A DNA stretch of 64,000 bases from an uncultured Saprospiraceae bacterium (GTDB lineage: Bacteria > Bacteroidota > Bacteroidia > Chitinophagales > Saprospiraceae). The translations under genes and the position numbers were made by a program. Below the pieces are notes generated by a model. The model searched no databases, was not told the DNA's origin, and saw nothing but the letters and a program-made list of their open reading frames with translations. Below are positions 17,871 through 27,514 of this stretch, one piece after another. The DNA lies in assembly GCA_937961455.1 (NCBI GenBank), contig CALGNN010000085.1:1-64000 (forward strand), written 5' to 3'. Each line of letters starts with the position of its first letter. Position 1 is the first letter of the stretch.

Positions 17871-19220
17871 TTATTCAACGGTATATGTGAGTCTTAATTT
17901 CATAGGGAACTCGGAATTTTGTGGCCCGTAGAAAATGCCTCGATAAGGGTTTCTTGGTTTCGCAATGGTCTGGAGGTATATTTTTGAAGTCTCATCTCCT
18001 TCAACCATAGCTTGGAAGTGATTTGTTATGTTGATGGTATATTTAAATAGCTCAACATTATCGACCGTGACATCCATTTGATCTCCACCGAAGAGACCTA
18101 AGGTCCCCAGCTGTAAGGCTGTAATTACATCACTAATATCTTCTAATTCGCTTGTATCAGCATTTACTTTTTTAGCTAAGAGTCCTTGCGTAGCAGGAAA
18201 TATGAAAGGCTCATCATCAGGAAATTCTGTCACATGATAAATATCTAATTCAGCATGATTAATGATGCGATTTTCCAAAAAACTGAGATCTCCAAAATCT
18301 ACTTCTATGTTCAGTCCGGACATTCCTTGCATAAATATTAAGCTATCTCCCAGAATAGCGTCATCTATAAATGATTCTACAGGAGATCCTGTATAATCAT
18401 GATTCATTCTCGAGAATTTCACAGCACCTTGATCAAAGAAATAATCGAAGGTTCTTTGTATATCCTGATCTTTGTAATACAATACTAACTTGGTATTGGG
18501 GTCATTCATATTAATCCCAAGCATACTATTGTCGTCTGAAGAAGCTCTGATGTGCATTCCTTTAAAATAGTCAACGAAAGTATCAAAGGTGCTATATAAA
18601 GACGTATCTAAATTGATTAACTCGTCACCAAAGAATTTGTCAAGTTTTATTCTTATGTGCGGTTTTAAATCAAATTCGTTTGTATCGATCGTAATCGAAA
18701 CGCTATCAAACGGAGCTGGTCTAAAATCAAGTAACTCCCCTAGTGGTGTCATCTCAATTTCAAAAGAATCATTGCTATACAGATCTTCAGTAAAAGGCAT
18801 TTCTTCTATAACTCTGAATACTTGCAAGTCCATTTGATCAGTCCTGTAGTAGCCATAAAGCGCAGAGGTATCATAAGCTAATTGAAGTACCACTGAATCT
18901 AGCAATCCATCACCAAAGCGTTTATTAACAAAGTTGGGTCTTAGTTGAGAATAGATACTTGCATCGTAATGTCCAAATACGGGATCATCTACATTTCCAA
19001 GTAAAAAATTGGTTATAAAAAGACCAAAATTTTCTTCAAAAGTTAAAATGCTGTCTTCTTTGACACTCTTTACAATTAGTGGAAGTGTATCTGTAAATTC
19101 CAATTGGACAATATCGCCATCTAATAAATCCCCTCCAACCAAGGTAGGCCTTGAACAAGCGCTGGCGAATAACAAACTGATTAGGACTCCTGAAATCAGG
19201 AAATAGTTAAATTGCTTCAT
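17871..19220 (-). CDS. DUF4270 family lipoprotein
   Basis: A 449-residue predicted lipoprotein: hydrophobic N-terminus and lipobox ASAC with Cys22, followed by SRPTLVGGDLL. The rest is mainly beta-rich with several FGHYDASIYSQ- and LVLYYKDQD-type strands. DUF4270 is a Bacteroidota family repeatedly found beside the glycogen-synthase-like gene and glmS, as here. It probably resides in the outer membrane, facing either side. The function is unknown; the operon suggests envelope biogenesis. Start chosen for the complete signal sequence; the gene begins 40 bp after the GT5 gene. Confidence 0.85.
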   Translation of the reverse strand: MKQFNYFLISGVLISLLFASACSRPTLVGGDLLDGDIVQLEFTDTLPLIVKSVKEDSILTFEENFGLFITNFLLGNVDDPVFGHYDASIYSQLRPNFVNKRFGDGLLDSVVLQLAYDTSALYGYYRTDQMDLQVFRVIEEMPFTEDLYSNDSFEIEMTPLGELLDFRPAPFDSVSITIDTNEFDLKPHIRIKLDKFFGDELINLDTSLYSTFDTFVDYFKGMHIRASSDDNSMLGINMNDPNTKLVLYYKDQDIQRTFDYFFDQGAVKFSRMNHDYTGSPVESFIDDAILGDSLIFMQGMSGLNIEVDFGDLSFLENRIINHAELDIYHVTEFPDDEPFIFPATQGLLAKKVNADTSELEDISDVITALQLGTLGLFGGDQMDVTVDNVELFKYTINITNHFQAMVEGDETSKIYLQTIAKPRNPYRGIFYGPQNSEFPMKLRLTYTVE

Positions 19221-19260
19221 TAAAGTACTAGACGTATATTATCTATAACTGGTTTGGCAG

Positions 19261-20073
19261 CTATTCTGCTTCCATCATTTCTTTATAAAAATTGACATAT
19301 GCTTCTTTAAAGCTTTCTTCATCTTGTGCTTCTAAAACTGGCGTCTCTAATTTCTTTACCGCAGCACTTAGAGATCTATTTAGTTTTGCACTTCCTTTAA
19401 TAACGCCATCAGCAAATTTAATTGCCCCATGATGAAGTTTAATGTCAGTTCCGCTTTTGTAAGCTTTTAAAAGATCTGTATCAAGATTATTGATAGAAGC
19501 TTTTTCCAAAAACGCTTGAGTAAAGGTTTCTTCTAAGCTGTTATCATATACAGAGTATAGAATCTTTGTATTTTCGAAAATAGGCTCATTTGCATAGACA
19601 CTTTTCAAATAAAGAGGCACTAATGCTGTCATCCAGCCGTGGCAGTGAATAATGTCTGGTGGCCAGCCGAATTTTTTTACGGTCTCTAAAACTCCCTTGC
19701 AGAAAAAAACCATTCTATCCTGATTATCCGCATAAGGCTTCCCTTTGTCATCATCGAAGATGAATTTTCTCTTGAAAAACTCTTCGTTATCTAAAAAATA
19801 TACCTGTAGTCTTGCTCCAGGCAGAGACGCAACTTTGATAATTAATGGGAAATCATCATCATCAACGATTATGTTCATTCCAGAAAGTCTTACAACTTCA
19901 TGAAGTCTATGTCTTCTTTCGTTTATTGTACCAAATTTTGGCATAAGTACCCGGATTTCCATCCCCTGACTTTGCGCATATTGAGGAAGATCTTTTACTA
20001 AGGTTGAAATTTCTGATAGGGTAGTATATGGATCCAATTCTTGCGTCACAAATAAGACTCTCTTTTTACTCAT
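19261..20073 (-). CDS. glycogen/starch-synthase-like protein, GT5 N-terminal domain only
   Basis: A 270-residue cytoplasmic protein matching only the N-terminal Rossmann half of GT5 glycogen synthases: KRVLFVTQELDPYTTLSEISTLVKDLP at the start, DNQDRMVFFCKGVLE, and PDIIHCHGWMTALVPLYLK (about 135-155). The C-terminal nucleotide-sugar-binding half is absent, and the KxGGL glucan/ADP loop of true synthases is replaced by TTLSEI. Independent short versions occur next to DUF4270 and glmS in this phylum, so this is a genuine short family, not a truncation. It is unlikely to be a complete glycogen synthase; a regulatory or sugar-sensing role is inference. First gene of the operon running to murA. Confidence 0.8.
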   Translation of the reverse strand: MSKKRVLFVTQELDPYTTLSEISTLVKDLPQYAQSQGMEIRVLMPKFGTINERRHRLHEVVRLSGMNIIVDDDDFPLIIKVASLPGARLQVYFLDNEEFFKRKFIFDDDKGKPYADNQDRMVFFCKGVLETVKKFGWPPDIIHCHGWMTALVPLYLKSVYANEPIFENTKILYSVYDNSLEETFTQAFLEKASINNLDTDLLKAYKSGTDIKLHHGAIKFADGVIKGSAKLNRSLSAAVKKLETPVLEAQDEESFKEAYVNFYKEMMEAE

Positions 20074-20119
20074 AAACTATATTTTCTATATTTAGTTAAG
20101 CCGTTTTCAAAATGGTGTG

Positions 20120-20127
20120 CAAAATTA
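20120..20127 (-). promoter_or_regulatory. predicted -7 box for the GT5-glmS-murA operon
   Basis: TAATTTTG on the minus strand fits TAnnTTTG exactly, 47 bp before the first gene of the operon. A good -33 TTG is not obvious at the right spacing. Confidence 0.35.
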
Positions 20128-20253
20128 CAAATTTTTAATGGCATAAACTAGTTTAATTTAAATTTAAGCGTTTGATAATTAATAAATTAGCTAAATCTCA
20201 GAGCAGTTTGATGACTTAAGTAGAACACTTAAAATTGCCTCTTCAAAGAATAT

Positions 20254-21801
20254 TTACTTCAGTTGATGAGGAATCAAGAGAATATCTTCATTGTCCTTTA
20301 TGTAATCTGGAAGAGGCTGGTGATTATTATCGATAAAGGCAGATATTTTGTAACCTTCTTGCAGCAAACTATCAACAGCAGACTTTGGAGGATACCAATG
20401 ATAAACAATAGTCTCCTGATGAAACATCAATTCAGTGTCATCCATGCCCTTTACATTTAAAATGACCCGATCAGCATAATACTTTGGATCTAAATTTTTA
20501 TAGATATCTGCATTATGCAATTCGCTATTGCGCCAATCATTATCATCTGATCTATGCTTGCTGATTTGCTTAGGCTTTAGATTGAGTAATAATAAACCTG
20601 CACATAATAAGCTCATGAGGATGTCTTTGTATTTCCAAGACCACTTATCAAGAGTGATGTTTTTCAGCTTGATAATTCCAGATGCCATTAAAATCCAGAA
20701 AATGCTATGCATGATGATTGGATAGGCAAGCATTTTAGTTTGAACAATTAATGAAAAGAAAAGATAGATAACCGCAATCATGGCAAGGGAAATCCAATTA
20801 AAGATTTTTAACACCTTGGCTTCAGTAAAAGCATACCATAAACCCAGTGGTATAAAATATATAATTACTGAATGGTAGATGATTTCAAAATTAATAATGT
20901 GATACCAAGGATCTGGTTTGTTTGCACCTAAGGCTTCGACAATGTGTAAATAATTATGTTCATGCATGTAGCCCGTTTCGACAGGGAATCTGTGACTGAT
21001 ATATATTTGCCATGGCATAAAAATGATCACACTAACGATAATAGCTAATGTGAAATCAATCAAGTATTTCATTTTGAATCTCTTGTGGATAAGGTATATT
21101 CCCCATCCACCAAAAAGTAAAAATGCAGTAAGCCATTTTACCAATACGGCTGCTCCAATAAAAACACCTACCCAAATAGCCCATTTTAAACTATGTGCTG
21201 TGTTTATATATTTCAAAAAGCCCCACATACCCATCGTAAAATAAAAGGCAAAACAAAGATCGTTATGGTCAAGGCCAAATCTTCCTGAACACATTTCTAA
21301 ATGCCAGTATGCGAAAGCGTATAAAAGACCCGCTATAAACGAAATGTCCCGATTTTTCACCCACATCCTAGCAATATCGTATACCAGATAAACCGAGGCA
21401 GCACCCATTATGGCGGAAGGCAATCTAAATGCAAATTCACTGACTCCAAAAATCTTCATCGACAGCGCCATCTGCCATAGGAATAAGGGTTGCTTGTGCA
21501 CCCAAATATGATTGTTACTCCAGTCGAATACTTTGAAAGGCAAAACGGGATCTGTTCGAAGCATGGGTTTAAAGGGAAACTCCATGATATTTTTTGCGAC
21601 AAGTGCATGATACCTTTCATCCCAATCATTGAGATAGGGATCTAATTGGATCATGAATAGTCTCAGAATGAATGCAGTTAAGATGAGAAGTGCTAAGGCA
21701 AGTGATTCATTTTTTTTAATAAAATGTAGATAAACACAAATGAATCCCAAAAAACTAATGAGAAGTAATCCGGTAAATGTTTCATTATAATAGTAAATCA
21801 T
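20254..21801 (-). CDS. GT39-like/ArnT-type integral membrane glycosyltransferase
   Basis: A 515-residue GT-C-fold protein with about 11-12 membrane helices and a short C-terminal soluble part. The first periplasmic loop has DPYLNDWDERYHALVAKN, the Asp-Glu type motif of PMT/ArnT polyprenyl-phosphate-sugar transferases, and further on GEFAFRLPS-like FAFRLPSAIMG and YWHLEMCSGRFGLDHND, all typical of this superfamily. It would transfer a sugar from a lipid-phosphate donor to protein or lipid at the periplasmic face; acceptor unknown. It follows the DUF819 gene by 15 bp and is last in the RNase R operon. Confidence 0.85.
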   Translation of the reverse strand: MIYYYNETFTGLLLISFLGFICVYLHFIKKNESLALALLILTAFILRLFMIQLDPYLNDWDERYHALVAKNIMEFPFKPMLRTDPVLPFKVFDWSNNHIWVHKQPLFLWQMALSMKIFGVSEFAFRLPSAIMGAASVYLVYDIARMWVKNRDISFIAGLLYAFAYWHLEMCSGRFGLDHNDLCFAFYFTMGMWGFLKYINTAHSLKWAIWVGVFIGAAVLVKWLTAFLLFGGWGIYLIHKRFKMKYLIDFTLAIIVSVIIFMPWQIYISHRFPVETGYMHEHNYLHIVEALGANKPDPWYHIINFEIIYHSVIIYFIPLGLWYAFTEAKVLKIFNWISLAMIAVIYLFFSLIVQTKMLAYPIIMHSIFWILMASGIIKLKNITLDKWSWKYKDILMSLLCAGLLLLNLKPKQISKHRSDDNDWRNSELHNADIYKNLDPKYYADRVILNVKGMDDTELMFHQETIVYHWYPPKSAVDSLLQEGYKISAFIDNNHQPLPDYIKDNEDILLIPHQLK

Positions 21802-21816
21802 TTGCTCACGCTGTTA

Positions 21817-23202
21817 TCACATTGCCACTGCTTGCATTAGATAGGCGGCAACCAAGGCTCCATAGGTTCCTAAGGCATAACCTAGGACTGCCATCAAAAC
21901 ACCTACGGGTGCTAATGATGGACTAAAAGCAGAGGCCACGATGGGCGCAGAAGCCGCTCCTCCTACATTTGCTTGGCTTCCTACGGCAACAAAAAAGAAA
22001 GGTGCCTTTATCAATTTTGCCACTAGTAACAATACACTTACATGAATGGCCATCCAGATGATTCCTACAGCAAAAAGACCTAAATTTTTACCAACCTCAC
22101 CTAGGTTCATTTTCATTCCAATAGTAGCAACCAAAACATAGATAAAAATAGAACCCCAACGTGATGCGCCTACTCCTTCAAAGCGTCTCATTTTGGTAAA
22201 GGAAAGTCCGATACCTATAGTAGTAGCAATGACGATTAGCCAGAAAAAATGGGACATCAATGAGTTTAAATTGGCCGCTTCAAGTGTCTCTTTAAAATTT
22301 TTCATATAAGGGGTCATGAAATCTGCTCCCCAATGTGCTATGGCTGTTCCTCCAAATGCTATGGCTAATAAAACGAAGAGTAAGGTGGTTGTCGGCATGA
22401 TCTGCGTTCGTGCCCGATATTCTTCCATAGTGTTTTTTAATCGCTCAATAGCGGAATTATCCGCCTTTAATCTTTTGTCGATTTTATCAGAAATATTAGC
22501 TCCATAAAGTAAAAAGCCCATCCAAATATTTGCCACAATTACATCAACAATAATCATGGTTGCGAATAAATTATCTTTTACTTCAAATATCTCTTTCATT
22601 GCAGTTTGATTGGCACCACCTCCAATCCAGCTGCCAGCAACTGTTGATAATCCCCTCCATAAATCTTCTGGTCCAATCGGTACGATATTAGGCATCAAGT
22701 TAGATACAATCATGATGGCAATAGGTCCTCCGATGATGATGCCAATCGTTGCTGTAAAAAACATGATCAGAGCTTTTGAGCCTAGACCCATCACTGCTTT
22801 TAGATCTATAGAAAGACAGAGCAAAATTAAACTTGCAGGTAATAAGTATCTAGATGCTACATAATATAATCTTGAGCCTCCTTTAAATTGCGTGATCTCA
22901 GCCTTGTCAATATTATTTTCAAATAGAAATTTTTCGATGTCTACCATGGAAGCATTTTCTGGAAGATTGTGTCCCATCTTTGATAGGTGATCCCATAAGC
23001 CAGGTTCGTACCACTCTGATGCGATAAGCCCTAAAGGATAATGGAGAACAGCAGGCAAAAAATAACATAAGAGCAGTGCAGGTACATATTTGTAGAATTT
23101 TTTCCAGTTTTTATTAGGACTGCTTTCCGTCATAAAAATGGCTGCCAAAACAACCAATAAGATTCCTAGTACAATTGCATCATTCGTGAAAAAGGGTTTC
23201 AT
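21817..23202 (-). CDS. DUF819 family membrane protein
   Basis: A 461-residue inner-membrane protein with about 11 transmembrane segments. Hallmarks of the DUF819/YjcL-type family are SWIGGGANQTAMKE (about residues 193-206) and a C-terminal GSQANVGGAASAPIVASAF, mirrored half-motifs of the kind seen in symporters with inverted repeats. Substrate unknown. It is 48 bp downstream of a large membrane protein and 15 bp before the GT39-like gene, so probably co-transcribed. Confidence 0.85.
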   Translation of the reverse strand: MKPFFTNDAIVLGILLVVLAAIFMTESSPNKNWKKFYKYVPALLLCYFLPAVLHYPLGLIASEWYEPGLWDHLSKMGHNLPENASMVDIEKFLFENNIDKAEITQFKGGSRLYYVASRYLLPASLILLCLSIDLKAVMGLGSKALIMFFTATIGIIIGGPIAIMIVSNLMPNIVPIGPEDLWRGLSTVAGSWIGGGANQTAMKEIFEVKDNLFATMIIVDVIVANIWMGFLLYGANISDKIDKRLKADNSAIERLKNTMEEYRARTQIMPTTTLLFVLLAIAFGGTAIAHWGADFMTPYMKNFKETLEAANLNSLMSHFFWLIVIATTIGIGLSFTKMRRFEGVGASRWGSIFIYVLVATIGMKMNLGEVGKNLGLFAVGIIWMAIHVSVLLLVAKLIKAPFFFVAVGSQANVGGAASAPIVASAFSPSLAPVGVLMAVLGYALGTYGALVAAYLMQAVAM

Positions 23203-23250
23203 CGTTATGTCTATTTGCCTTTAAAATACTATTTTTTTGAAAGCTTGCCC

Positions 23251-24675
23251 TTACTTAGCCGGCTCGTCGATAAGTATATAATTATTCTTGCTAAGATTAA
23301 AGTAATTTTTATTTATTTGTTCCAAATCAAATAAGTGTGGTGCCCATTCTGGCCCTAAGAATTCGTCTTCATTTAAAAAGAGTGAATCAACAGAGTTTTC
23401 ATTGTCGATGATAAATAAACTCTTTGATTGATCTTTTTCTAAACTGCTTAATAGAAGCGTTTCAAAGGGTGTCCCCCAAGGCACTTGCAGTGTCTCCCAA
23501 ATGATGTCTTCTTTTTTATATAATAATTTATCGGGCTCTTGGGTGTCGATTAGATGTCTTAAATAATCAATGCGACCGGTGAAGTAATGATGGGCAAAGT
23601 CTATTTGCTGAATATTTTCTTTGAATAAAAAGCCAATAAAAATTAATGCAATAACATTAAATTTTTGATTTTTAACAAAGGCGAAGAAGATGGGTAAGGC
23701 CATAAAAAACCCGAAGATGATGAAATAGTTTTCAAGCATATTCCTCGATTCACCTTGGTGATAAATAATTACAGTCATTAAATAGAAAATGAAAAAGCCT
23801 GCAAAGGAGCAAATAGCCAATAAGTATTTTTCTTTAACAAACAACCATAAAATGGCACCAGCGAAAAAGGCATAAGACCAATAACATTCTACATGAACGA
23901 AGTCTCTTGCTAGGTAAAATATGTAGTTGTCTTCTAAACTTGCCAATACCGAAGATGTATCTCCTAAGGCCTCCATCTTTCCAGCCTCATATCCATCAGT
24001 GAATAATTTTATTCTAATAAAAGCTATGATCACTTGAAGTCCTGCAAATAATAAGAAAAAGGTATTTCTATATTTTTTATCATCAATAAATAGCAAAAAT
24101 AAAAAGCCAATTAGTGCTAGATAAATGATGGGATGACCTAAGGCAAAAAGCAAGGATAGCAAAATGCCAACAATCCAATCTTTGTTGCTGAATGGATAGG
24201 ATCTACTCTGAAGCCAAGCAATGATTAATGCTGCAAAAGCCATGCTTGTCATTACTTCAGAAACGGCATCATAGTATTTAAATCTTGCACATAAGACCAA
24301 TGCTAAGAGCATGAAAATCGCTGTAGCAGGCTTTTTGAAAATATGTGTAATGATGTTAAAAATCGCATAATAAAAAAGCATAAAGCTTACAGAGTACAAG
24401 ATCATAAACTGCTTGAGCGAAACACCCATTTTTAATCCGATAAGAGGTAGGATTTGGGTAGGCAATGCCAACCATCTTTTGTGCTCGATATTAAAACTTT
24501 CTTGATAAATTATTTTGAAAGTATAATAGGCAGAATCAATAGTGAGTAGTCGCTCTTTAAAATAAATTACACTTAGATAAATCAGGGCTAATGAAACCAA
24601 ATGACCCATGATGATTAAAATCCAATCATGGGTTTTTTGTGAAGTGCTGAGGTATTTATCTATTTGAGAAAACAA
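23251..24675 (-). CDS. GT-C-like multi-pass membrane protein of unknown function
   Basis: A 474-residue membrane protein with about 10 hydrophobic helices and a soluble C-terminal domain (about 375-474). The first extracytoplasmic loop has TIDSAYYTFKIIYQESFNIEHKRW, recalling the acidic loop of GT-C glycosyltransferases, but no clear catalytic signature is present. I do not recognise a named family. It lies 13 bp after rnr and before DUF819, and with the GT39-like protein suggests a membrane-polysaccharide or glycosylation unit. Start assigned at the first ATG before the first helix. Confidence 0.65.
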   Translation of the reverse strand: MFSQIDKYLSTSQKTHDWILIIMGHLVSLALIYLSVIYFKERLLTIDSAYYTFKIIYQESFNIEHKRWLALPTQILPLIGLKMGVSLKQFMILYSVSFMLFYYAIFNIITHIFKKPATAIFMLLALVLCARFKYYDAVSEVMTSMAFAALIIAWLQSRSYPFSNKDWIVGILLSLLFALGHPIIYLALIGFLFLLFIDDKKYRNTFFLLFAGLQVIIAFIRIKLFTDGYEAGKMEALGDTSSVLASLEDNYIFYLARDFVHVECYWSYAFFAGAILWLFVKEKYLLAICSFAGFFIFYLMTVIIYHQGESRNMLENYFIIFGFFMALPIFFAFVKNQKFNVIALIFIGFLFKENIQQIDFAHHYFTGRIDYLRHLIDTQEPDKLLYKKEDIIWETLQVPWGTPFETLLLSSLEKDQSKSLFIIDNENSVDSLFLNEDEFLGPEWAPHLFDLEQINKNYFNLSKNNYILIDEPAK

Positions 24676-24688
24676 ATTGTTGCTTTAT

Positions 24689-26860
24689 CTATTCGTCCGA
24701 ATCTTCGTCGATAGGCTCCATTTCAATGCGTCTGGTAATTAAATCTGCCTCTATTACTTTTACCCTTAATCGATCTCCTAATCTTATTTCTGTTGCTGAT
24801 TTTTTTGCCACAGCTTTAAATGAGCTATCCACTAATTTAAATTTTTCGCCAAACCTACTAAAGGGAATAAGTCCCTCAACTTTATTTTCGATGATTTCTA
24901 CAAATATGCCTTTGTCTATCATTCCCGTAACAATGGCATCGAATTTTTCACCAATGTGGTCTGTGATGTATTTGACTTGCATATACTTATTAGACTCCCT
25001 TTCTGCTTTTATGGCTTTTCGCTCTTGCGAACTAATATGTTTGCAGCTGGCATCCAATAAGCCCTTGTCTGTCCTAAATGTTTGTGTCAAGTTTTTTTCA
25101 AGAATTCGATGTGCAAGCACATCTGAATATCTTCTGATAGGAGAAGTAAAATGACTATAATGACTAAAACCCAAACCATAGTGGCCAATATTATCAGGAG
25201 CATAAGCTGCCTTTGCCATACTTCTGATTGCCAGTGGTTCGAGGAATTTCATATCCTCGTTTTCTCTGGTGGTTTTCAATAATTTATTGATAGAAGCAGT
25301 AGTTTTTTTGGGCGTAGAAAAATCTGTTTTGATACCCATCTCTAGAGCCATCAGTGCGAGGTCGTGGAGTTTTTCAGGGTCTGGCATATCATGTACTCTA
25401 TAGACAAAAGGGATCTCTACGCCTTGAGCTTTTTTGTCGATAAACTTTGCAACTTCTTTGTTTGCTAGGAGCATAAAGTCTTCGACAAGTAAATGAGAAT
25501 CTGTTCTTTCTTTAACGTACAATTCTATTGGATTGCCTTGTTCATCTAGTTTGAATTTTATCTCATCTGTCTCAAAGGCAATCGAGCCTTGTTTCATTCT
25601 TTTATCCCTAAGGTTTTTTGCAATCTCATTGAGTTGTTTTAATTCTTTGACAAATTTGCCTCGGCTTTTTTGTAAAGTTTCAAATGCTTCATTGTAGGTG
25701 AATCGTTTGTCTGAGTGGATGACTGTTTTGCCAAACCATCGATCTACAATTTTCTTGTCCTTATTAAATTCGAAAATTGCAGAGAAGCATAACTTATCTT
25801 CATTGGGCCTGAGTGAACAAACACCATTAGAAAGTTTCTCTGGCAACATGGGCAATACTCTATCAACCAAATAGACGGAAGTCGATCTTTCTGCTGCTTC
25901 TTTGTCAAGCATACTTCCTGGTTTGACATAGTGACTGACATCAGCAATATGCACACCAATTTCAAGGTTGCCATTTTCTAAAACTAAAAGTGACAAAGCA
26001 TCATCAAAATCTTTCGCATCATCAGGATCAATGGTAAGGGTTAATACCTTCCTATAGTCTCTTCTTTTGTCGATTTCGCTCTGTGTAATTTCTTCAGGTA
26101 TGGCTTCAGTTTCGTGCATGGTTGCTTCGTCAAAACTCAATTGAAAACCATTGTTGATTAAAATGGATTTCATGTCAATATCCTGAGAACCACTTTTACC
26201 TAATGATTCAGTAATTACGCCTTCAGGATCTTTGCTGGAATCGGAATTCCATTTTTTGATTTGGACAACTACCTTTTCATTATTCTTTAAGTCATTCAAT
26301 TTGTTTATGTCAACATGGATGTCAAAGGGTACTTGATCTCCATCTGGAACTACTACAGCATATTTTTTAAATATGTGAATGGTACCGACAAAGTGCTCCT
26401 TGGCTCTTTGTAATATTTTGACAATTTTGCCTTCAGGCCTCCTTCCTTTTTTAAAGTCAAATACCATAACATCTACACGATCACCGTCAATGGCACCAGC
26501 TACAAATTTTGCTGGGACATAAATGTCTTGTGCAGATTCATCAGTAATAATGAATGCGGCACCTGTGCGAGTCAAGTCTACTTTTCCTGTAAATGTTTTT
26601 ACATTTCTACCTGGCTTCATGGGTCCTCGTCTAGCCATCCCATACAGCCCATTTTTAAAAGAGCTTAAAGCACCCTCTTGGTGGAGTACCACCATGGCAT
26701 GATTTACAGAGTCCTTATTGCCAATTTTTAATTTTCGTGCCAAGGATTTGGCGTTGAGTTTTTTCTTGGGGTTTTTTCTAAAAAATCGAAGTACTTCACT
26801 TTTAATTTTTCCTGCACTTAGTTTTTTATTCTTTTTAAACGTCGTTTTTTTCTTCGTCAT
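24689..26860 (-). CDS. rnr: ribonuclease R
   Basis: Processive 3'-5' exoribonuclease acting on structured RNA. The 723-residue protein has a basic N-terminal helix-turn-helix (about 15-75), two cold-shock domains (80-230), the RNB catalytic domain with LTIDPDDAKDFDDALSL, whose Asp residues hold the metal ions, SVYLVDRVLPMLPEKLSN and FTSPIRRYSDVLAHR, and a C-terminal S1 domain (about 630-710, GIFVEIIENKVEGLIPFS). It lacks a Lys-rich tail as long as that of E. coli RNase R. Its ATG overlaps the stop of the upstream 170-residue gene (ATGA), so they are translationally coupled. Confidence 0.96.
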   Translation of the reverse strand: MTKKKTTFKKNKKLSAGKIKSEVLRFFRKNPKKKLNAKSLARKLKIGNKDSVNHAMVVLHQEGALSSFKNGLYGMARRGPMKPGRNVKTFTGKVDLTRTGAAFIITDESAQDIYVPAKFVAGAIDGDRVDVMVFDFKKGRRPEGKIVKILQRAKEHFVGTIHIFKKYAVVVPDGDQVPFDIHVDINKLNDLKNNEKVVVQIKKWNSDSSKDPEGVITESLGKSGSQDIDMKSILINNGFQLSFDEATMHETEAIPEEITQSEIDKRRDYRKVLTLTIDPDDAKDFDDALSLLVLENGNLEIGVHIADVSHYVKPGSMLDKEAAERSTSVYLVDRVLPMLPEKLSNGVCSLRPNEDKLCFSAIFEFNKDKKIVDRWFGKTVIHSDKRFTYNEAFETLQKSRGKFVKELKQLNEIAKNLRDKRMKQGSIAFETDEIKFKLDEQGNPIELYVKERTDSHLLVEDFMLLANKEVAKFIDKKAQGVEIPFVYRVHDMPDPEKLHDLALMALEMGIKTDFSTPKKTTASINKLLKTTRENEDMKFLEPLAIRSMAKAAYAPDNIGHYGLGFSHYSHFTSPIRRYSDVLAHRILEKNLTQTFRTDKGLLDASCKHISSQERKAIKAERESNKYMQVKYITDHIGEKFDAIVTGMIDKGIFVEIIENKVEGLIPFSRFGEKFKLVDSSFKAVAKKSATEIRLGDRLRVKVIEADLITRRIEMEPIDEDSDE

Positions 26861-27369
26861 TCAATTTTTGATTCTAATGATATGATCTCTCCTGTAGCTA
26901 ATAATTCTAAGGTAATAGCTTTAGAAGCAGAAGGATCAAATTTTTCCTCTTCTTTGAGGCTTGTATTTTCTACGATGTAGATTTTCCAATCTTCTTCTAT
27001 GGTAGATATGGATCTTATTAAATGTTCTTCATTAACCATCATGCCTCCGATGACCATGCTTGATATAAGCGTTCCATCCTTATTAAACGAAACCATGATA
27101 TAGGTATTCTTTAATAGTTCAGCTTTATAATATATGATGGTATGAAAGTTTATAGTGTTTTTTATTCTAAAACAAGGAATGTATTCCGTAAACTCATCAC
27201 CTGCTTCTTCCTCATAAGGAATGATATATGTTTCAATAAGAATCTGACTTAGGGGCGTATTGTTTGCACTGAAGCTTCTTAAATTTTCTTCCGATAATAC
27301 GATTGGCAAGTCTAATTCAGGGAAACCATTTATAAAATGTGTGAATGTTGCCGCTTTGATTTTTTTCAT
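26857..27369 (-). CDS. conserved hypothetical protein upstream of rnr
   Basis: A 170-residue acidic cytoplasmic protein without signal peptide or membrane helix. Alternating strands such as NFHTIIYYKAELLKNTYIMVSFNKDG and WKIYIVEN look like an antiparallel beta sandwich. I do not recognise it. The stop overlaps the rnr start by four bases, which argues for a functional partner of RNase R or simply a shared transcript. A -7-like box lies about 17 bp upstream. Confidence 0.6.
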   Translation of the reverse strand: MKKIKAATFTHFINGFPELDLPIVLSEENLRSFSANNTPLSQILIETYIIPYEEEAGDEFTEYIPCFRIKNTINFHTIIYYKAELLKNTYIMVSFNKDGTLISSMVIGGMMVNEEHLIRSISTIEEDWKIYIVENTSLKEEEKFDPSASKAITLELLATGEIISLESKIE

Positions 27370-27385
27370 TCTTTAAGAATAAGCG

Positions 27386-27393
27386 CAAAGTTA
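27386..27393 (-). promoter_or_regulatory. predicted -7 box for the rnr operon
   Basis: TAACTTTG on the minus strand fits TAnnTTTG exactly; distance to the first ATG (27369) is about 17 bp. No clear -33 TTG at the expected place. Confidence 0.35.
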
Positions 27394-27458
27394 TCCCAAA
27401 TATCTGATATATTAGTTACTTAGAACCATTCTAAATACTTCTATTTTAGCTATTATGA

Positions 27459-27490
27459 TTGTCATTACCGAACCTCAATTAATAGTTTTG
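27459..27490 (+). promoter_or_regulatory. predicted sdhCAB promoter
   Basis: TTG at 27459-27461, a 21-bp spacer and TAGTTTTG at 27483-27490 fit the Bacteroidota -33/-7 consensus. Transcription would start near 27497, 18 bp before the sdhC ATG. Confidence 0.45.
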
Positions 27491-27514
27491 TTTTAATGTA
27501 AAAAAGCATTCCAG

